64,000 nucleotides of DNA, from contig NC_135182.1 of NCBI RefSeq assembly GCF_041146795.1, forward strand, positions 34,082,509-34,146,508. The letters are read 5' to 3'. The number at the start of each line of letters is the position of its first letter. Position 1 is the stretch's first letter. The stretch comes from Maylandia zebra (taxonomy: Eukaryota > Chordata > Actinopteri > Cichliformes > Cichlidae). A program made the position numbers and the translations under genes. Under the pieces are notes generated by a model, which saw nothing but the letters and a program-made list of their open reading frames with translations, made no database searches and was not told the DNA's origin. Below are positions 11,701 to 59,515 of this stretch, in pieces.

Positions 11701-14700
11701 TAACATTCTTCTACATTTCACACATAAATTAGTCTGAATGAAAAGGCAGCAAGGTTGATGGCTGTCTGTATTTACCATCAGGTATAAGCATGACTGATCT
11801 GCAGCTAAACTCTGATCTTCTGTGTGTTCAGACACTTTTCCATCAGAATCAGCACAAACGTTTTGTTTTTTGTTGTTGTTGTTTTTTTTTTAAACTTTGA
11901 GCTACAGAAGCTCGTCTGTCGGATCAGACCTTAAATCCTCATGTGCATCCATGAACCTTGGTGGTCCATGACCCGTCACTGGATTACCACTGTTCCTTCC
12001 GTGGACCACTTTTGATCGATCCCTATAAACCAGGAGCAGGGCTGTGGTTGTGATCCAGTCATCTAACATCACAGTTTGGCCTTTTGTCAAACTCAAAACT
12101 CACCGTTTTTCCAGCTTCCAACATCAACTTTGAAGACAAAATGTTCTCCTGCTCCCTGATATAGTCCACCCACTAACAGGTACCATGATGAAGAGATAAT
12201 CAGTGTCATTCAGTTCACCTGCAGCGGTCAGAGCATTACACCTAATCGGTGTAAGTGTTAGCGCAGAGATGGACTGGCATCCTGTCTGCACTGTGCTCTG
12301 TAAAACCTCTGTTCCCTGAATCAAACAAGGATGGATTGTTTTGTCTCACACAATAGTAACAGATTTTTGATAGAACCTAGCTGATAATAGCAAGTTTGCA
12401 ACAGACATAATAACGGTATAAAAATGATATCACAAGCATTACTCATGTTCTTGTGGATACATTTTCCTTTAAACTGAGTGGACACTGTGCCAACATCTGG
12501 GTCATTTGGTCCAGTGGGGAGAGCAAAGCCCCAAGTGTAACTTTTTGTTTCTGCATGATTAAGACTGGAGCCTCTGGGGCTGATGTCACTGCTGCTGCAG
12601 TCGCAGTGTGATCTAAATTGACAGCCAGACATGACTTTATTGTGCATTCAGAGTAACCAGGGGTACTTCTGGGGACATTTAAGAAAAATCTTTGTTAAAA
12701 CTATTTTTTCTTTTTATTCTGTACTTTGGTTTCTGAAAAAATATGAGCAAATCTTTGGTTCACCCATAAACTACAGATGTTTATTGTGCCAGTTAGAAAA
12801 TGAATTAGAAATAACAAAGAGCCGTTGTCCTTGGATACAAGCACATAACATACAGTGGTTTAATAAAGTACCAATAACAGTTTAACTGTATTTACATTAT
12901 TTAGGTGACCTGCAAATTGTCACCAAAGAAATACTTAAAATATACAGTCATTTTAAGTGTTGCATAAATTTTGCAGAAAACAAGCAATATTTCCCCATCC
13001 TACATTATAAGTACACTGTGGAGCCATATTATTGAGTGACTTACCTTTTTACATCGTTATTTATTAAAATAGTTTTTAATCTTCCTTATATTGATGTGCA
13101 TGATGGATATTCTATGTTTATTTGTTCTTTTTTGCTTACTCTGTACTTAGAAGCTGCTGAAATTGGCCGATAGTATAATAATTTCTTTGTGTTGTGTAAA
13201 AACTTGACTTTTTACTTATTGTAGGGTACTATCTGCACGTACTGGTAGGTAAATATAATCACGTTGTAATTTCAAATAAAATACACTGAAATTCCATTCA
13301 GCTGATTTTGTACTGTATGAACTTGCTTGTAAATTTTAGGAATAAATAAATAAATATAGCAGATTGTTTTTGTTTACTTTCAAGGCAGCTGTGTAATGAA
13401 GCTGGCTCGGAAGTGAATAATTACATGGAAATGTAATCCTGTGGTTTAAAGCTGGAACTCATTAGTTTTGCTGTAACTTGATAATAAAGTCACCAAAAGC
13501 GGTTAGCAGTCTCCACAGCTCGACTTAAAATGTCAAATTACTGTGACATTAAATCAAGTGAGTACTTCAAAATAGCACATGCACTGTGAGGAGCGCACAC
13601 AGCTTCAGTCGGTTAGAGTTATAAAATAATAACTTGTGTAATATTTTCCAAGCAGCGTGACTGAATCTGAGTCACGGAAGGGAAACGAAGATTAAAGATC
13701 TGCCTTCAAGGACAATCCAGAGCCACCGGCTTGTAGACAACATAGCAGCAGAAGATAAATCCTAATACGTTTCTATGAGACTGTTTTTTTCACTTGGGCT
13801 GAATACTTTCCAAGGCACCGATGGGCTTCAGACATCAAAGCTGACAGAAGCTAATTAAACATTTCAATTTCAAGATGTTTCTGAAAAGATAAACAGAACT
13901 CAGAAATTCCTTAAGGGGCACTTCTGTCAGTTAATTTCCTCCTTTGGGTATGAAAGTAACAAACTTTGTTTTAAATCCCCCTCTTTAGTCTGTTTTGATC
14001 TCTGAGGCCCTGACGTGACAGTATACATAATTTTAGTAAATGTCTTGATTTTCAGTACTGGATTGGGGTCATTTAAGGACAGAAAGTCTAATTTGTCTAT
14101 TTCTTTAGTCTGTGTTCTTGATCTCTCGCTCTCTCTTTAGGCTAAAACTCTCATTGATTTATGAGAGTATTTATTTGCTCGGGGTTCGAGTGTAATTTTT
14201 GCACTATTAATTATAAATATTTACTTATTTACTTTGGTTCTCGATCTCTACAATGAAGCACCAACACTCCCACAAATAAATACAGATGTACGCTTTGTTG
14301 TTACTGGACATCCTCCGAATAACAAACGCATTGTGTGAAGCGAGGAAGTGAACGTAACACAGTCACGGGGTTAGTCCTTTGGCCAGAAAGCCTGATGGCC
14401 AACACCTGTCTAAACACATGTAGATGAAAAACAGAATGCGCACCCGCTGCAAGATTAATACGCCCCTCCTGTTTTAAGACCCTTATCTAATCAGACGGGT
14501 CAGTCAAGAGCATGTGCTTGTTTACAGTGACAGCACCACCCTCGTTCCTTGTTCAACTGGCTGAGTGAATGAACAGTTTTGTCCAAATACTTTAGGGCGA
14601 ACTGGGTTTGCTCCAAGAAGAATGTGCTGTTCTGTCAAACAGCAAATACTCCGGTTTATATTTCTGAGTGTGTTTGTGTGTCTTTGTGTAGACATGGCAA

Positions 14701-14796
14701 ACAGGAGGTTTTCATTTCATACATAGATGCTTCTTCATCCTAACGTTTGAATTTATGAGCCTTTGCCCTGCACAGCAATGCAAGAGAACACCTTCA
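8751..14796. other. Intergenic stretch without recognised genes
   Basis: About 6 kb of AT-rich sequence. The reading frames present are short and carry no family motifs. I could not assign repeats to a family here, nor a polyadenylation signal for the upstream methyltransferase close to its stop. Confidence 0.5.
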
Positions 14797-14933
<137 letters not shown>

Positions 14934-15689
14934 GTTTCATGTATATATCTATGTCTACAGAATGAGCATGCTCAGAGTAGGATGAAGTCTACACTTTTCC
15001 TGTTCCTACCCCCATATTTCAACTTTTATTGCTTACAAATCCATATTCAGAATTTGACATTATATGATCCATACATGTTTAACTATATACAAGTCTGCAC
15101 TCATATACAACACATAAACATACACACATAAAACAATTTTAGCACTTAAACCAAAACAATAACAAACTACATTTTTACATAAACTAAGCACGCTGTGGTT
15201 AACACCTGCTTAATCTCTGAGCTTATTTTATATCTATGTTACAAATACCTTAATGAGCGCTTGAAGCTTGGGTTACTCTGGCTTTGATCTATAAAAAGGA
15301 GGTCAAGGCTTCAATAGAGCACAGTGAGACAACTCAGTCACTGAGAGGAATATTTCCTATATTCATGCAATTTATTATTTTTAAACAATCGTGTGAATTT
15401 GTGTATTGATGTACTTGTCTTGATTTCATCTGTACAGGTGTTCTACACACTAACTCATGTGACTGTAATGCTGTGATAGTTTACATTTGTCCCTACTGGC
15501 TTGCTGAACATAAGGATTCCTCTCAGGTCATGAGTATTTTGTCTTATTTGGAACAAGTTCTGGATGTTGTGGGGCAAAGATTTATTTGCTGCTTTGTACA
15601 TTGTTTGCACAGTTCTTAAACATTAAAGTTCATTACATTAAAATTAGAAAAAGACCAAATAATATTTGAAAGGGTTACAAGGAGAAAGC
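14934..15689. other. Intergenic stretch, nothing recognised
   Basis: AT-rich sequence; no coding exon, RNA gene or named repeat seen. Confidence 0.5.
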
Positions 15690-16005
15690 CTCATCTTTCA
15701 GTTGCTTCTGAACAAACCCAAATTTGCTTTAGACAGATGAGATCAAAATGGAGATGTTTGCCTATAACATAACACCGCATGTGGAAAAACAAACACAACT
15801 CATCAGCACAAACACCTCATACCAAGTGTCAAGCCCAGTGCTGAGAGGGTGATGATTTGGGCTTGCTTTGCAAGGACAGTCCCTGGGAACCTTGCAGCAA
15901 CTGATTTGACCACGAGCGCCTCCGTATGCTAAAGTATTCTAGAGTGAAAAGCGGGGCATCCAGTGCTGCAAAGTCCAGACTTCAACCAGATTAATACTGC
16001 AGAAG
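15690..16005 (+). mobile_element. Decayed Tc1-like transposase fragment
   Basis: Conceptual pieces in the forward strand match the middle of a Tc1-family transposase. gagggtgatgatttgggc corresponds to the conserved V-M-I-W-A-C-F block. A stretch reading caagtgtcaagcc lies just upstream, and gtccagacttcaacc (the S-P-D-L-N block region) lies downstream after an internal deletion. Stops and indels interrupt every frame. This is a different, older family than the element at 16356-17867. Confidence 0.7.
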
Positions 16006-16355
16006 GACCTGTAGGTGTATTTAATTATCCACATGGCCCGAGTGTAAGTGATTCCAGCCTCCTCATAAAAAGACTGCAGCTGTTTGTATCAACAAACACA
16101 TATTGAAACTATTCACTTGCACTCGTGTGTTTCTCCACTTTTGTTCAGTGTTTTCTTTTACTTACTGATATTTTACATATGTTGATCAAAGATGCTCCAC
16201 TGTTTCACTCAATCCACAGAACTGCACCGTGTCCTAGTTTCCCATTGGTCACATGACTGCATTTACTCCTCTTTGTCTACAACATTTCTCCTTTTCTTTC
16301 TTCTCTTGAATTTACATTTTTCAAACCCTTTAAATGTATCTTGTACATGCAAGAT
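16006..16355. other. Intergenic gap between two Tc1-type elements
   Basis: No feature recognised. Confidence 0.5.
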
Positions 16356-17867
16356 ACTTCAACTGTGAGAGACAGAATGTGAAAAAAAAAATCCATGAAT
16401 CCACATGGTAGGATTTGTAAAGAATTTATTCGTAAATCAGGGTGGAAAATAAGTATTTGGTCAATAACAAAAATACAACTCAATACTTTGTAACATAACC
16501 TTTGTTGGCAATAACAGAGGTCAAACGTTTACTATAGGTCTTTACCAGGTTTGCACACACAGTAGCTGGTATTTTGGCCCATTCTTCCATGCAGATCTTC
16601 TCGAGAGCAGTGATGTTTTGGGGCTGTCGCCGAGCAACACGGACTTTCAACTCCCGCCACAGATTTTCTATGGGGTTGAGGTCTGGAGACTGGCTAGGCC
16701 ACTCCAGGACTTTCAAATGCTTCTTACGGAGCCACTCCTTTGTTGCCCGGGCGGTGTGTTTTGGATCATTGTCATGTTGGAAGACCCAGCCTCGTTTCAT
16801 CTTCAAAGTTCTCACTGATGGAAGGAGGTTTTCGCTCAAAATCTCACGATACATGGCCCCATTCATTCTGTCCTTAACACGGATCAGTCGTCCTGTCCCC
16901 TTGGCAGAAAAACAGCCCCATAGCATGATGTTTCCACCCCCATGCTTCACAGTAGGTATGGTGTTCTTGGGATGCAACTCAGTATTCGTCTTCCTCCAAA
17001 CACGACGAGTTGAGTTTATACCAAAAAGTTCTACTTTGGTTTCATCTGACCACATGACATTCTCCCAATCCTCTGCTGTATCATCCATGTGCTCTCTGGC
17101 AAACTTCAGACGGGCCTGGACATGCACTGGCTTCAGCAGCGGAACACGTCTGGCACTGCGGGATTTGATTCCCTGCCGTTGTAGTGTGTTACTGATGGTG
17201 ACCTTTGTTACTTTGGTCCCAGCTCTCTGCAGGTCATTCACCAGGTCCCCCCGTGTGGTTCTGGGATCTTTGCTCACCGTTCTCATGATCATTTTGACCC
17301 CACGGGATGAGATCTTGCGTGGAGCCCCAGATGGAGGGAGATTATCAGTGGTCTTGTATGTCTTCCATTTTCTGATGATTGCTCCCACAGTTGATTTTTT
17401 TCACACCAAGCTGCTTGCCTATTGTAGATTCACTCTTCCCAGTCTGGTGCAGGTCTACAATACTTTTCCTGGTGTCCTTCGAAAGCTCTTTGGTCTTGGC
17501 CATGGCGGAGTTTGGAGTCTGACTGTTTGAGGCTGTGGACAGGTGTCTTTTATACAGATGATGAGTTCAAACAGGTGCCATTCATACAGGTAACGAGTGG
17601 GGGACAGAAAAGCTTCTTACAGAAGACGTTACAGGTCTGTGAGAGCCAGAGATTTTCCTTGTTTGAGGTGACCAAATACTTATTTTCCACCCTGATTTAC
17701 AAATAAATTCTTTACAAATCCTACCATGTGAATTCATGGATTTTTTTTCACATTCTGTCTCTCACAGTTGAAGTGTACCTCTGGTGCAAATTACTGACCT
17801 CTGTCATCATTTTAAGTGGGGGAACTTGCACAATCGGTGGCTGACTAAATACTTTTTTGCTCCACTG
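16356..17867 (-). mobile_element. Tc1-like DNA transposon, copy A (one end truncated)
   Basis: Nearly identical to copy B (31903-33509) in opposite orientation. The right end is complete: the inverted repeat ends ...cactg and is followed by a TA dinucleotide at 17868-17869. The left end joins the family sequence only at about 16356, so roughly the outer 93 bases of that terminal repeat are missing and no matching TA end is present. The terminal repeats are long (about 200 bp in copy B). The element carries a transposase gene on the minus strand. Loss of one end should make it immobile. Confidence 0.93.
16480..17503 (-). pseudogene. Tc1-like transposase, frameshifted (copy A)
   Basis: The family start codon is at 17503-17501 and the stop at 16482-16480. 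A run of seven T on the plus strand (17395-17401; seven A in the coding strand) is one base too long and throws the N-terminal helix-turn-helix part out of frame. From 17388 a 302-residue frame is open to the end. It contains the DD34E catalytic triad: D in WSDETK, D in HDNDPKH and E in NPIENLW, with 34 residues between the last two. It also has the Tc1 signature MLWGCFS and the C-terminal ANKGYVTKY. As a protein it would cut and paste DNA at TA sites. The frameshift probably abolishes DNA binding unless slippage in the A run restores the frame. Confidence 0.92.
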
Positions 17868-17869
17868 TA

Positions 17870-18560
17870 TCTGGTTACATGCAGCTCATAATTATATATA
17901 AACATACATTATTTGTGTGTTTATATATAAGTGGAAACATTTTACTCATGTCCAAATCCTTTTAGAGAAACAGTATCAAACTCAAACTACAGCCCACTCT
18001 GATCTTTAGTTAATTGCACAATGAATCCCTGGACGATCTCAATATAAGAAAAAAGACATACACTTTTAAAATGTACGTCTCAGTTTTTCAACATGACAAA
18101 GAAATGCTGCTGTAGTTAATGACATAAATGAAATGGTAAATGGTAAATGGCCTGCATTTGTATAGCGCTTTTCTAGTCCATAGGACCCCAAAGCGCTTTA
18201 CACTACATTCAGTCATTCACCCATTCACACACACATTCACACACTGGCACTGGCACGAAATGCACGTACAAATGTACAAATAATATACCAATGTAATGTT
18301 AAATTATTTCTGTAATTAATTTTTTAAATAATCATATCGTCTACTACCCATTTTAAACTGGAACTTACTAGAATGGACGAGAAGACGGCTGCTGCCCTGC
18401 GGAACTATTTATCAGCTGCACTGTCTACACGGACAGCAGTAAGGTAAACTACCCACTGCACTTCCGTTGCCCATGACACCGGAGCGAAGTTCTGACAGCT
18501 GATTCCTAAATCAGTTCATATCCATTTCGTGCCTCCAGGGCGTCATTTTTGAGGTTATTT
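17870..18560. other. Upstream flank of ube2f
   Basis: Contains a teleost interspersed repeat (18131-18258) and, at 18373-18443, a 24-codon open frame from an ATG to a possible splice donor (aag|gtaaac), which is treated as a candidate only. CpG content rises from about 18540. Confidence 0.5.
18131..18258. repeat. Teleost interspersed repeat (tggtaaatggcc type)
   Basis: The series tggtaaatgg, ttgtatagcgctttt, aaagcgctttacac and attcacccattcacac is a familiar dispersed repeat in fish genomes. No autonomous partner is evident here. Confidence 0.75.
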
Positions 18561-18671
18561 ACAGGCGCACGGAGCTGCTACGAGTCTCGGCTGGAGTTGC
18601 AGACTGCGGCCCGAGCAGAGGAGGGGCGGCTGATTATGGTGTAGCGCGGAGCGCTAGCTCTGAGACAGCAG
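18561..18671 (+). other. ube2f: Probable promoter-proximal noncoding first exon of ube2f
   Basis: A GC- and CpG-rich block ends at a consensus donor, gacagcag|gtaaca (donor at 18672). The next acceptor in position is gtttgcag|gc at 21480-21482, leading into the coding exon. The left limit is arbitrary because the transcription start cannot be seen. No TATA box was recognised. This is inferred from composition and splice signals, not from a transcript. Confidence 0.5.
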
Positions 18672-20414
18672 GTAACACAGATCACACACAGGCTAACAGC
18701 AGTTAGCACACAGACTTTGCGGGCAACTTTCAGCTGTACAGCTGCTCCCATCTGCGTTTAGAGAGGAATAACCCCGAGCCGAGGCTGCGTATGAGCTTGG
18801 GCATAGTGTCCAGCTAGCCGTGCTGAGCGGTGTGAGCCATTTGTTGTTGTTATTTTACGGTAACACAGCAGCCCACAGCTCGGAGACGAGGCAGTGACTT
18901 CACTCTGAAAAGTTTTAGTACGAGTCCTGAATGTGTTTGAAGCACTTTCAGCTCTGCACAAAGGTTTAACTCGTGTACTACACCTCTGTTTGGTTTGGGT
19001 GTTATAAGAAGGGAGCCGACTCCTTCTAGTTTGGGTCACGTTGGGTTTGGGTTTTGGGGAAGTTTGGGATTTAGGGAACATTTTCAGTTGCGCTGATCGC
19101 TGGAACTGCGGTAGGCCTGACAGATGTGTCATATGTTGCCTGCTTACTGTTTGACCGGCATCCAGGTGCTATGTGTCAAGGAGGTGCAGCAGTGAGTGAC
19201 AGCTGAGGCAGGTGGGCCTTGACTCAGGCGCAGTGACACACATTTCACGGTCCGATACCTTTAGTCTCTGCTTCCCACATCGCTCAGACTGGATTCACAC
19301 TGACCGAGAGCTGCAGCCTGCGCTGTCTGTGAAGCAGTATCACAGTAAGAGCGCCGTGGCACATGATGTTTTCAAAAGACCATAAAGATTGAGTCTGATG
19401 TCAGATGAGAGCGGAGGACAAATCTTGCATGTGCAATGTCTCATGATGTTCCAGATAAAAAATGTAACCTGTCAGGAAAAAGGTAAGATAGACCAACTGA
19501 CAGCAAGCCAGTGCTGTCCTCTGTATGCCCCACTGATGATATACCCTTAACAGTCAGGGTCACATTCGGTCTCAGACACTGTTTGTTTACAGTATATCTG
19601 TGTTCCTGGATTCAAGGTCCATCTGTTTTCTCGTCATGAAAACTTCCAGCCCTTGACTGACTGTGGACTGTACTGTACGAGTAGTGATCCTGCAAGAAAT
19701 GTAACACTCCGTGATGTCTTGACTCAGCAACCTGCTTATCACACAGAAGGAATGTGTGCAGTGAGATTTCCTTCTGTTGATGGAAATGTTGTGTTGCGGT
19801 GCTCAATACTAGATCTTGTTTTTGAGTTACATTTGAATCCCCCCGCATTAAATTCACACTAAATTCACACCTTCTCTGCAACCAGATGATAGCTACGAGA
19901 TCAAAAGCATGATTGTGCAGGAAATAATATTTAACATATCTATAATTCAAAACTTTTTCAGCACGTCTCTGCACATCATTTGGAATTGCAGATGAGTTGC
20001 TTATGAGTTGCAATTAAGATGGATTAAAAATGAACGAGTTTAAAATCATTTTTTCACAGTAGTTGTAGTAATGTATGTGATATGTAGTAGTACTAATTTT
20101 CTGTGAAAAAATAGAGACTTCTTACTGTTTGCCTTTGATGCAATTTACCTTGAAAGAGCTATGGTCTGTGTGTTTGCGCCTCTCTATTCTCTGTGTTACC
20201 TGTATGTGCATAATTGTAACAGCATTATGTTTTAAACCACAGTTACATGAGAAGTTTTGAATTTTTGTCCTCAATTTTAGATTGTGGGAGGAAACCAGTG
20301 TGAATGTTTGAATAACTGCAATTAACAAGTGACGTTACTACAGATGTGATACTTGTTTTGAGAGTGTTGATGGGGAAGTATAGATAAGGTCAGAAGGAGC
20401 TTCACTAAGTCTTT
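18672..20414 (+). other. 5' part of ube2f intron 1
   Basis: GC-richer for the first few hundred bases, then AT-rich. A minus-strand open frame at 18758-19132 (124 aa) has no family features and probably results from the promoter-like composition. Confidence 0.45.
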
Positions 20415-21335
20415 AATGTTCTACGTGAAGCATATGATAGGGTGTCCAGAGAGGAACTGTGGTGCTGCATGAGGAAGTGAGGATTGGCAAAGAAGGATAT
20501 AAGGGTGGTGCAGGACCTGTATGAGGTCAGCGTGATGGTGGTGAGGTGTGCAGTAGGAGTGACAGATGGGTTCAAGGTCGGGTGAGTTTACTTCAGGGAT
20601 CTTCTTGTTTGCAGTGGTGATGGACAGGCTGACCATCCACTGATGGACTGTGATGATTGCAGATGACTGTGGTCTGTAGTGAGAGTAGGGATCAAGTGGA
20701 AGAGAGCCTGGAGAGGTGAAGCTATGGTCTCAAGAGGAGGAATGAAAGTCAGTAGAAGCAAGACAGAATACATGTGAATGAGAGGTGAAGGAGCAGAGGT
20801 GATGAAGGTAGATGAGTTTAAACGGGGGGGTCAGCCATTCAGTGCAACAGACAGTCCACAAGAGAGATGAAGAAGTGAGTGCAGGTGGAGTGGAGTGGGT
20901 GGAGATGGATGTCAGGGGTAATTTGTGACAGGAGAGCTGCAGGAATAAAAGGGAAGTTTTACAAGATGGTAGTGAGACCTGCTAGGATGTGTAGCTTGAC
21001 ATGGTGGCACTGACAATTAGACAGAAGGCCAGCCTGGAGGTGGCAAATTTTTATTGCAGGTGACCAAAATGGACAAGATTAGAAATGAGTTCATGAGAGG
21101 CACACATCAGGTTGGAGTCAAAGTTGATGAGCTGATTTGGACATGTACAGAGGAGGGGCAATGGGTATATTGTCCAATGGATGTTAAATATGGAGCTGTG
21201 AGGTGGTTTATGGATGTATTGAAGGAAGACATGCAGAGGGTTGGTGTGACAGTGGAGGATGCTGGGATATGGGGAGGGAGATTATCTGCTGTGGCGACCC
21301 CTAATGAGAACAGTTAAAGGAAGTGGTAGAAATAT
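20415..21335 (+). mobile_element. Non-LTR retrotransposon fragment, RTE-like reverse transcriptase
   Basis: Broken forward frames give AYDRVSREELW, then VVQDLYEV, FAVVMDRLT, SRSKTEYM and ARIKGKFYKMVVRPA, in the order of the reverse transcriptase of a common teleost LINE. A tgtggcgacccctaa segment near 21291-21305 is the usual 3' UTR mark of that family. Several stops and a deletion between the fingers and palm parts show it is dead. It lies in intron 1 of ube2f, in the gene's sense orientation. The clade name (RTE) is from memory and less sure than the LINE identity. Confidence 0.8.
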
Positions 21336-21481
21336 CTATTTGTAATGAAAACACAGACTCCCTCGTGTAATTCAGGATTATTTGACTGCTGTATCACTAC
21401 CTTATAATGCCTCTGCATCTGTGTGTTATGCAGTATGGTGTAACTGAGCATTTTATTCTGTATGCTCTGTGTTGTTTGCAG

Positions 21482-21551
21482 GCATTTGAGCAGCAGTGCA
21501 TTGCAGCACGGTGCACCGTGGTTTTGACAGTCATATCACATCAGCGTAGCC
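21482..21551 (+). other. ube2f: ube2f 5' UTR part of exon 2
   Basis: Follows the acceptor tttgcag at 21475-21481 and runs to the base before the start codon. Inferred from splice signals only. Confidence 0.55.
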
Positions 21552-56883
<35,332 letters not shown>

Positions 56884-58584
56884 GTGAGACATGTCGTTCA
56901 GGTCATCTGGTATAAATTCGGCACACTTGTTAATTATCTGCAGCATCCAAGATGTGCTCGTAGTCCTCATAATACTAGCCTGTGGCTATCGCTCACATAT
57001 GTAAACACAGACTTTGTACTTTAATTTATCACATTGCCTTTTTAAAATCTTCATTATATCTCTGTATATATGAGACGGCAAAAAAAGCTTATTTACTCTT
57101 ATTTACTGATATGCATGACAACACATTCCAGTTTAGTTTAACGAAAATGTATGTAAGTTTGCACGTAATGCACACAAAATGTGAACAATGTCTCCATTCA
57201 TTTGAGATCAGCTACCACACATAACATATAATTCGTAGATGTGTGTTCTAAAAATAATAGTTGCATTGTTATATGTAGATGTTGATAATCCCAGTACGCT
57301 AGATTGATCTACGTGTCTTGGAGGAGAAACATACACACATTGCGATCATTACAGTGAGATTCTTACTGCTGCATATCCTGCTGCATATAAGCTATATTTA
57401 GAAACAAAATTTCTGCTGCTGTAGGTTCCAGAGGTGCTCTGTGCAAACCATTGCTTTTGTAGCTGGATTATGTGGTAACTCGGTGTGCTTTAATCTGGTA
57501 TGGTGGGCTGAAGACAAAGAGCACACAGCAACCTTTTTGAGCAGACAGTGACGTTATGACTCCAGAACTGTCTGTACAGAGCAGGTGCATATGGTGTTTT
57601 TGTGCAAGACTACTGAATACACTGCCTCTGAAGCACGCTCTGCCATTTGTAAGTCAAATAACACACCATCAAACTGGATGTCTGGGTTTATATATGCTTC
57701 ACTACCCTGATGGTTTGTAAGCTAATTATGTATTCTGACTATAACTTTAATATATTTAGTCAAGCTTATATTGGTAAGTGCCAGGGATTTACTGGGCTTT
57801 TTGCATATTGGGTAAGCTTTGAGCTAACATGAGAACAGTGGAATCCCAATAGAGAATAAATAAATAAATATATACACACAAGATCCCTGAAAAAATATGT
57901 TTATCCTGGCTGATTAATCTTTAAATTATTATTCCCGCTGCATCGCCTTACTTCCCTTCCATCTATGTTTAACTTGGCCATCAGTTACCTGCGATTTAGT
58001 GTCAAAACTGTTAAAACTGATCATTTGAGTATTTTGGTCACATAAGTTTAATTCATAGATTTCTGGCCAACATCTGCAGGGAGTCTGCTGACTGTTGAAA
58101 TAATTATAAGGCTCAGCAGGGGCAAGCTGAAAGCATTTTGAAGTACATCACTGACCTTCTGCCCTGTGTACGTACAGTTTCCCGTGTTCACTGGAGTGTA
58201 TCCAACAGTGTGTGATGATGGTTGCCATGTGAGCCCCCATTAGATATGCAGGTTTGACTGTGCGTGGGGTTTTAAAAGGCTGAGGGTTTAAAAAGTGTTT
58301 GTGGCAGAAGTTGCAGCTGTTAGGCTGTTGCAGGTAAATTTGCATGCAAATAGTTCATTTATTGACTGCTGTGTTTTGTCAAGCATCCACTGGATCTTTA
58401 TTAACTGACTAAATAGGTGGAAACAAACGCCTGTAAACCATGTATAGACTTAATCTGTCATGTGAGTGTGGTTTACAGGTTCATGAAAGCCTTCTTTCTT
58501 TGTCTCTTAACTTCCGGTTTTCTATGACAAATATCTAACATGATGTAGCTGATGAATTCGTTCAATATACCCCTCTAAAAACAT

Positions 58585-58700
58585 TATATGCTCTGCTGCC
58601 TTAATGGCTGCAGAGTTCCAGACCTCCTCTGGCATTAACAGCAGCACAAGATCTGTGCACCAGGAGCTTCATGGGATGGGCTTGCATGGCTTAGCAGCTC
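58585..58700 (+). mobile_element. Possible DNA-transposon scrap
   Basis: ctcctctggcattaacagca and aggagcttcatgggatggg follow one another as in a common teleost cut-and-paste element. Recognised from memory, without ends. Confidence 0.4.
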
Positions 58701-59209
58701 CTGTAGGTATAAATGTTTACTAACTATATGTCATTCTTTTCAGAATATGTGTTTGTGACCTGGGCAATGACCTTTTTAAATGTTTAACTATAAGTTATTA
58801 AAAATTCATTTCTGATTACAAAGGTAAAGGTTAATATGAATGATATTTTCTTGCATCCTGTATCACTCTGCACTATTCTCATATATTACTCATTTATTGT
58901 GCATTGTAATTTAATGCATTTTAATGCCGTTGGGATGAACACATTTCCACACAGTCTAGCCAGCTTGTGATAGGTAAGAAAATCTACTACTGGAAATGCA
59001 CTTTTTATTATTCCCAGACCAGCTGACCACATGTGAGACTTAAACATTTAGGTGTCAGTTTAATTGCTAATTAACAGTCACACTAGTGGCAGTGTATGTG
59101 GTGCAGAATCTCTATATGAAGGTTTCTTGTAGTTAATGTGGTTGATGTACTGCTGTCTCAACAACCGCATCCTGTGGGGCACAGATAGAATAGCAGAAGC
59201 GCCTATGTT

Positions 59210-59515
59210 TGGCTGTGGCTACTTCATTCATTGCTGTTCACTTACAGCAATGAATGAATATGATAATTACACTGACAGAAAACTCTATGAGCTCACCCCC
59301 AACTGTTCCTCACTGAGCCTGTTTCTGCTGGAGGATTTTTCCTGTTAAAAGGGAGTTTTTCCTTCCCACTGTCACCAAGTGCTTGCTGATAGGGGTTGTC
59401 CATCTGTTGAGGTTTTCTCTGTGTTCTTTAGAAACTTGACCTTACAGTATATAGCAGTTTGAGGTGACTTGTGATTCGGTGCTTTATAATTAAACAAATA
59501 AACAAAATTTATTTC
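59210..59515 (+). repeat. Teleost interspersed repeat, copy 2
   Basis: Opposite orientation to the copy at 26612-26840, sharing a 29-base identical segment (about 59346-59374) and the motif order. The left part begins with a small hairpin-like pair, tcattcattgctgt / acagcaatgaatga (59224-59257). Confidence 0.75.

Noticed and set aside
16574-17530. 318-residue plus-strand open frame
   Set aside because: It is the antisense shadow of the Tc1-like transposase of copy A; the minus-strand frame carries the DD34E motifs.
18758-19132. 124-residue minus-strand open frame next to the ube2f promoter
   Set aside because: No family features, low-complexity composition and no supporting splice or conservation evidence.
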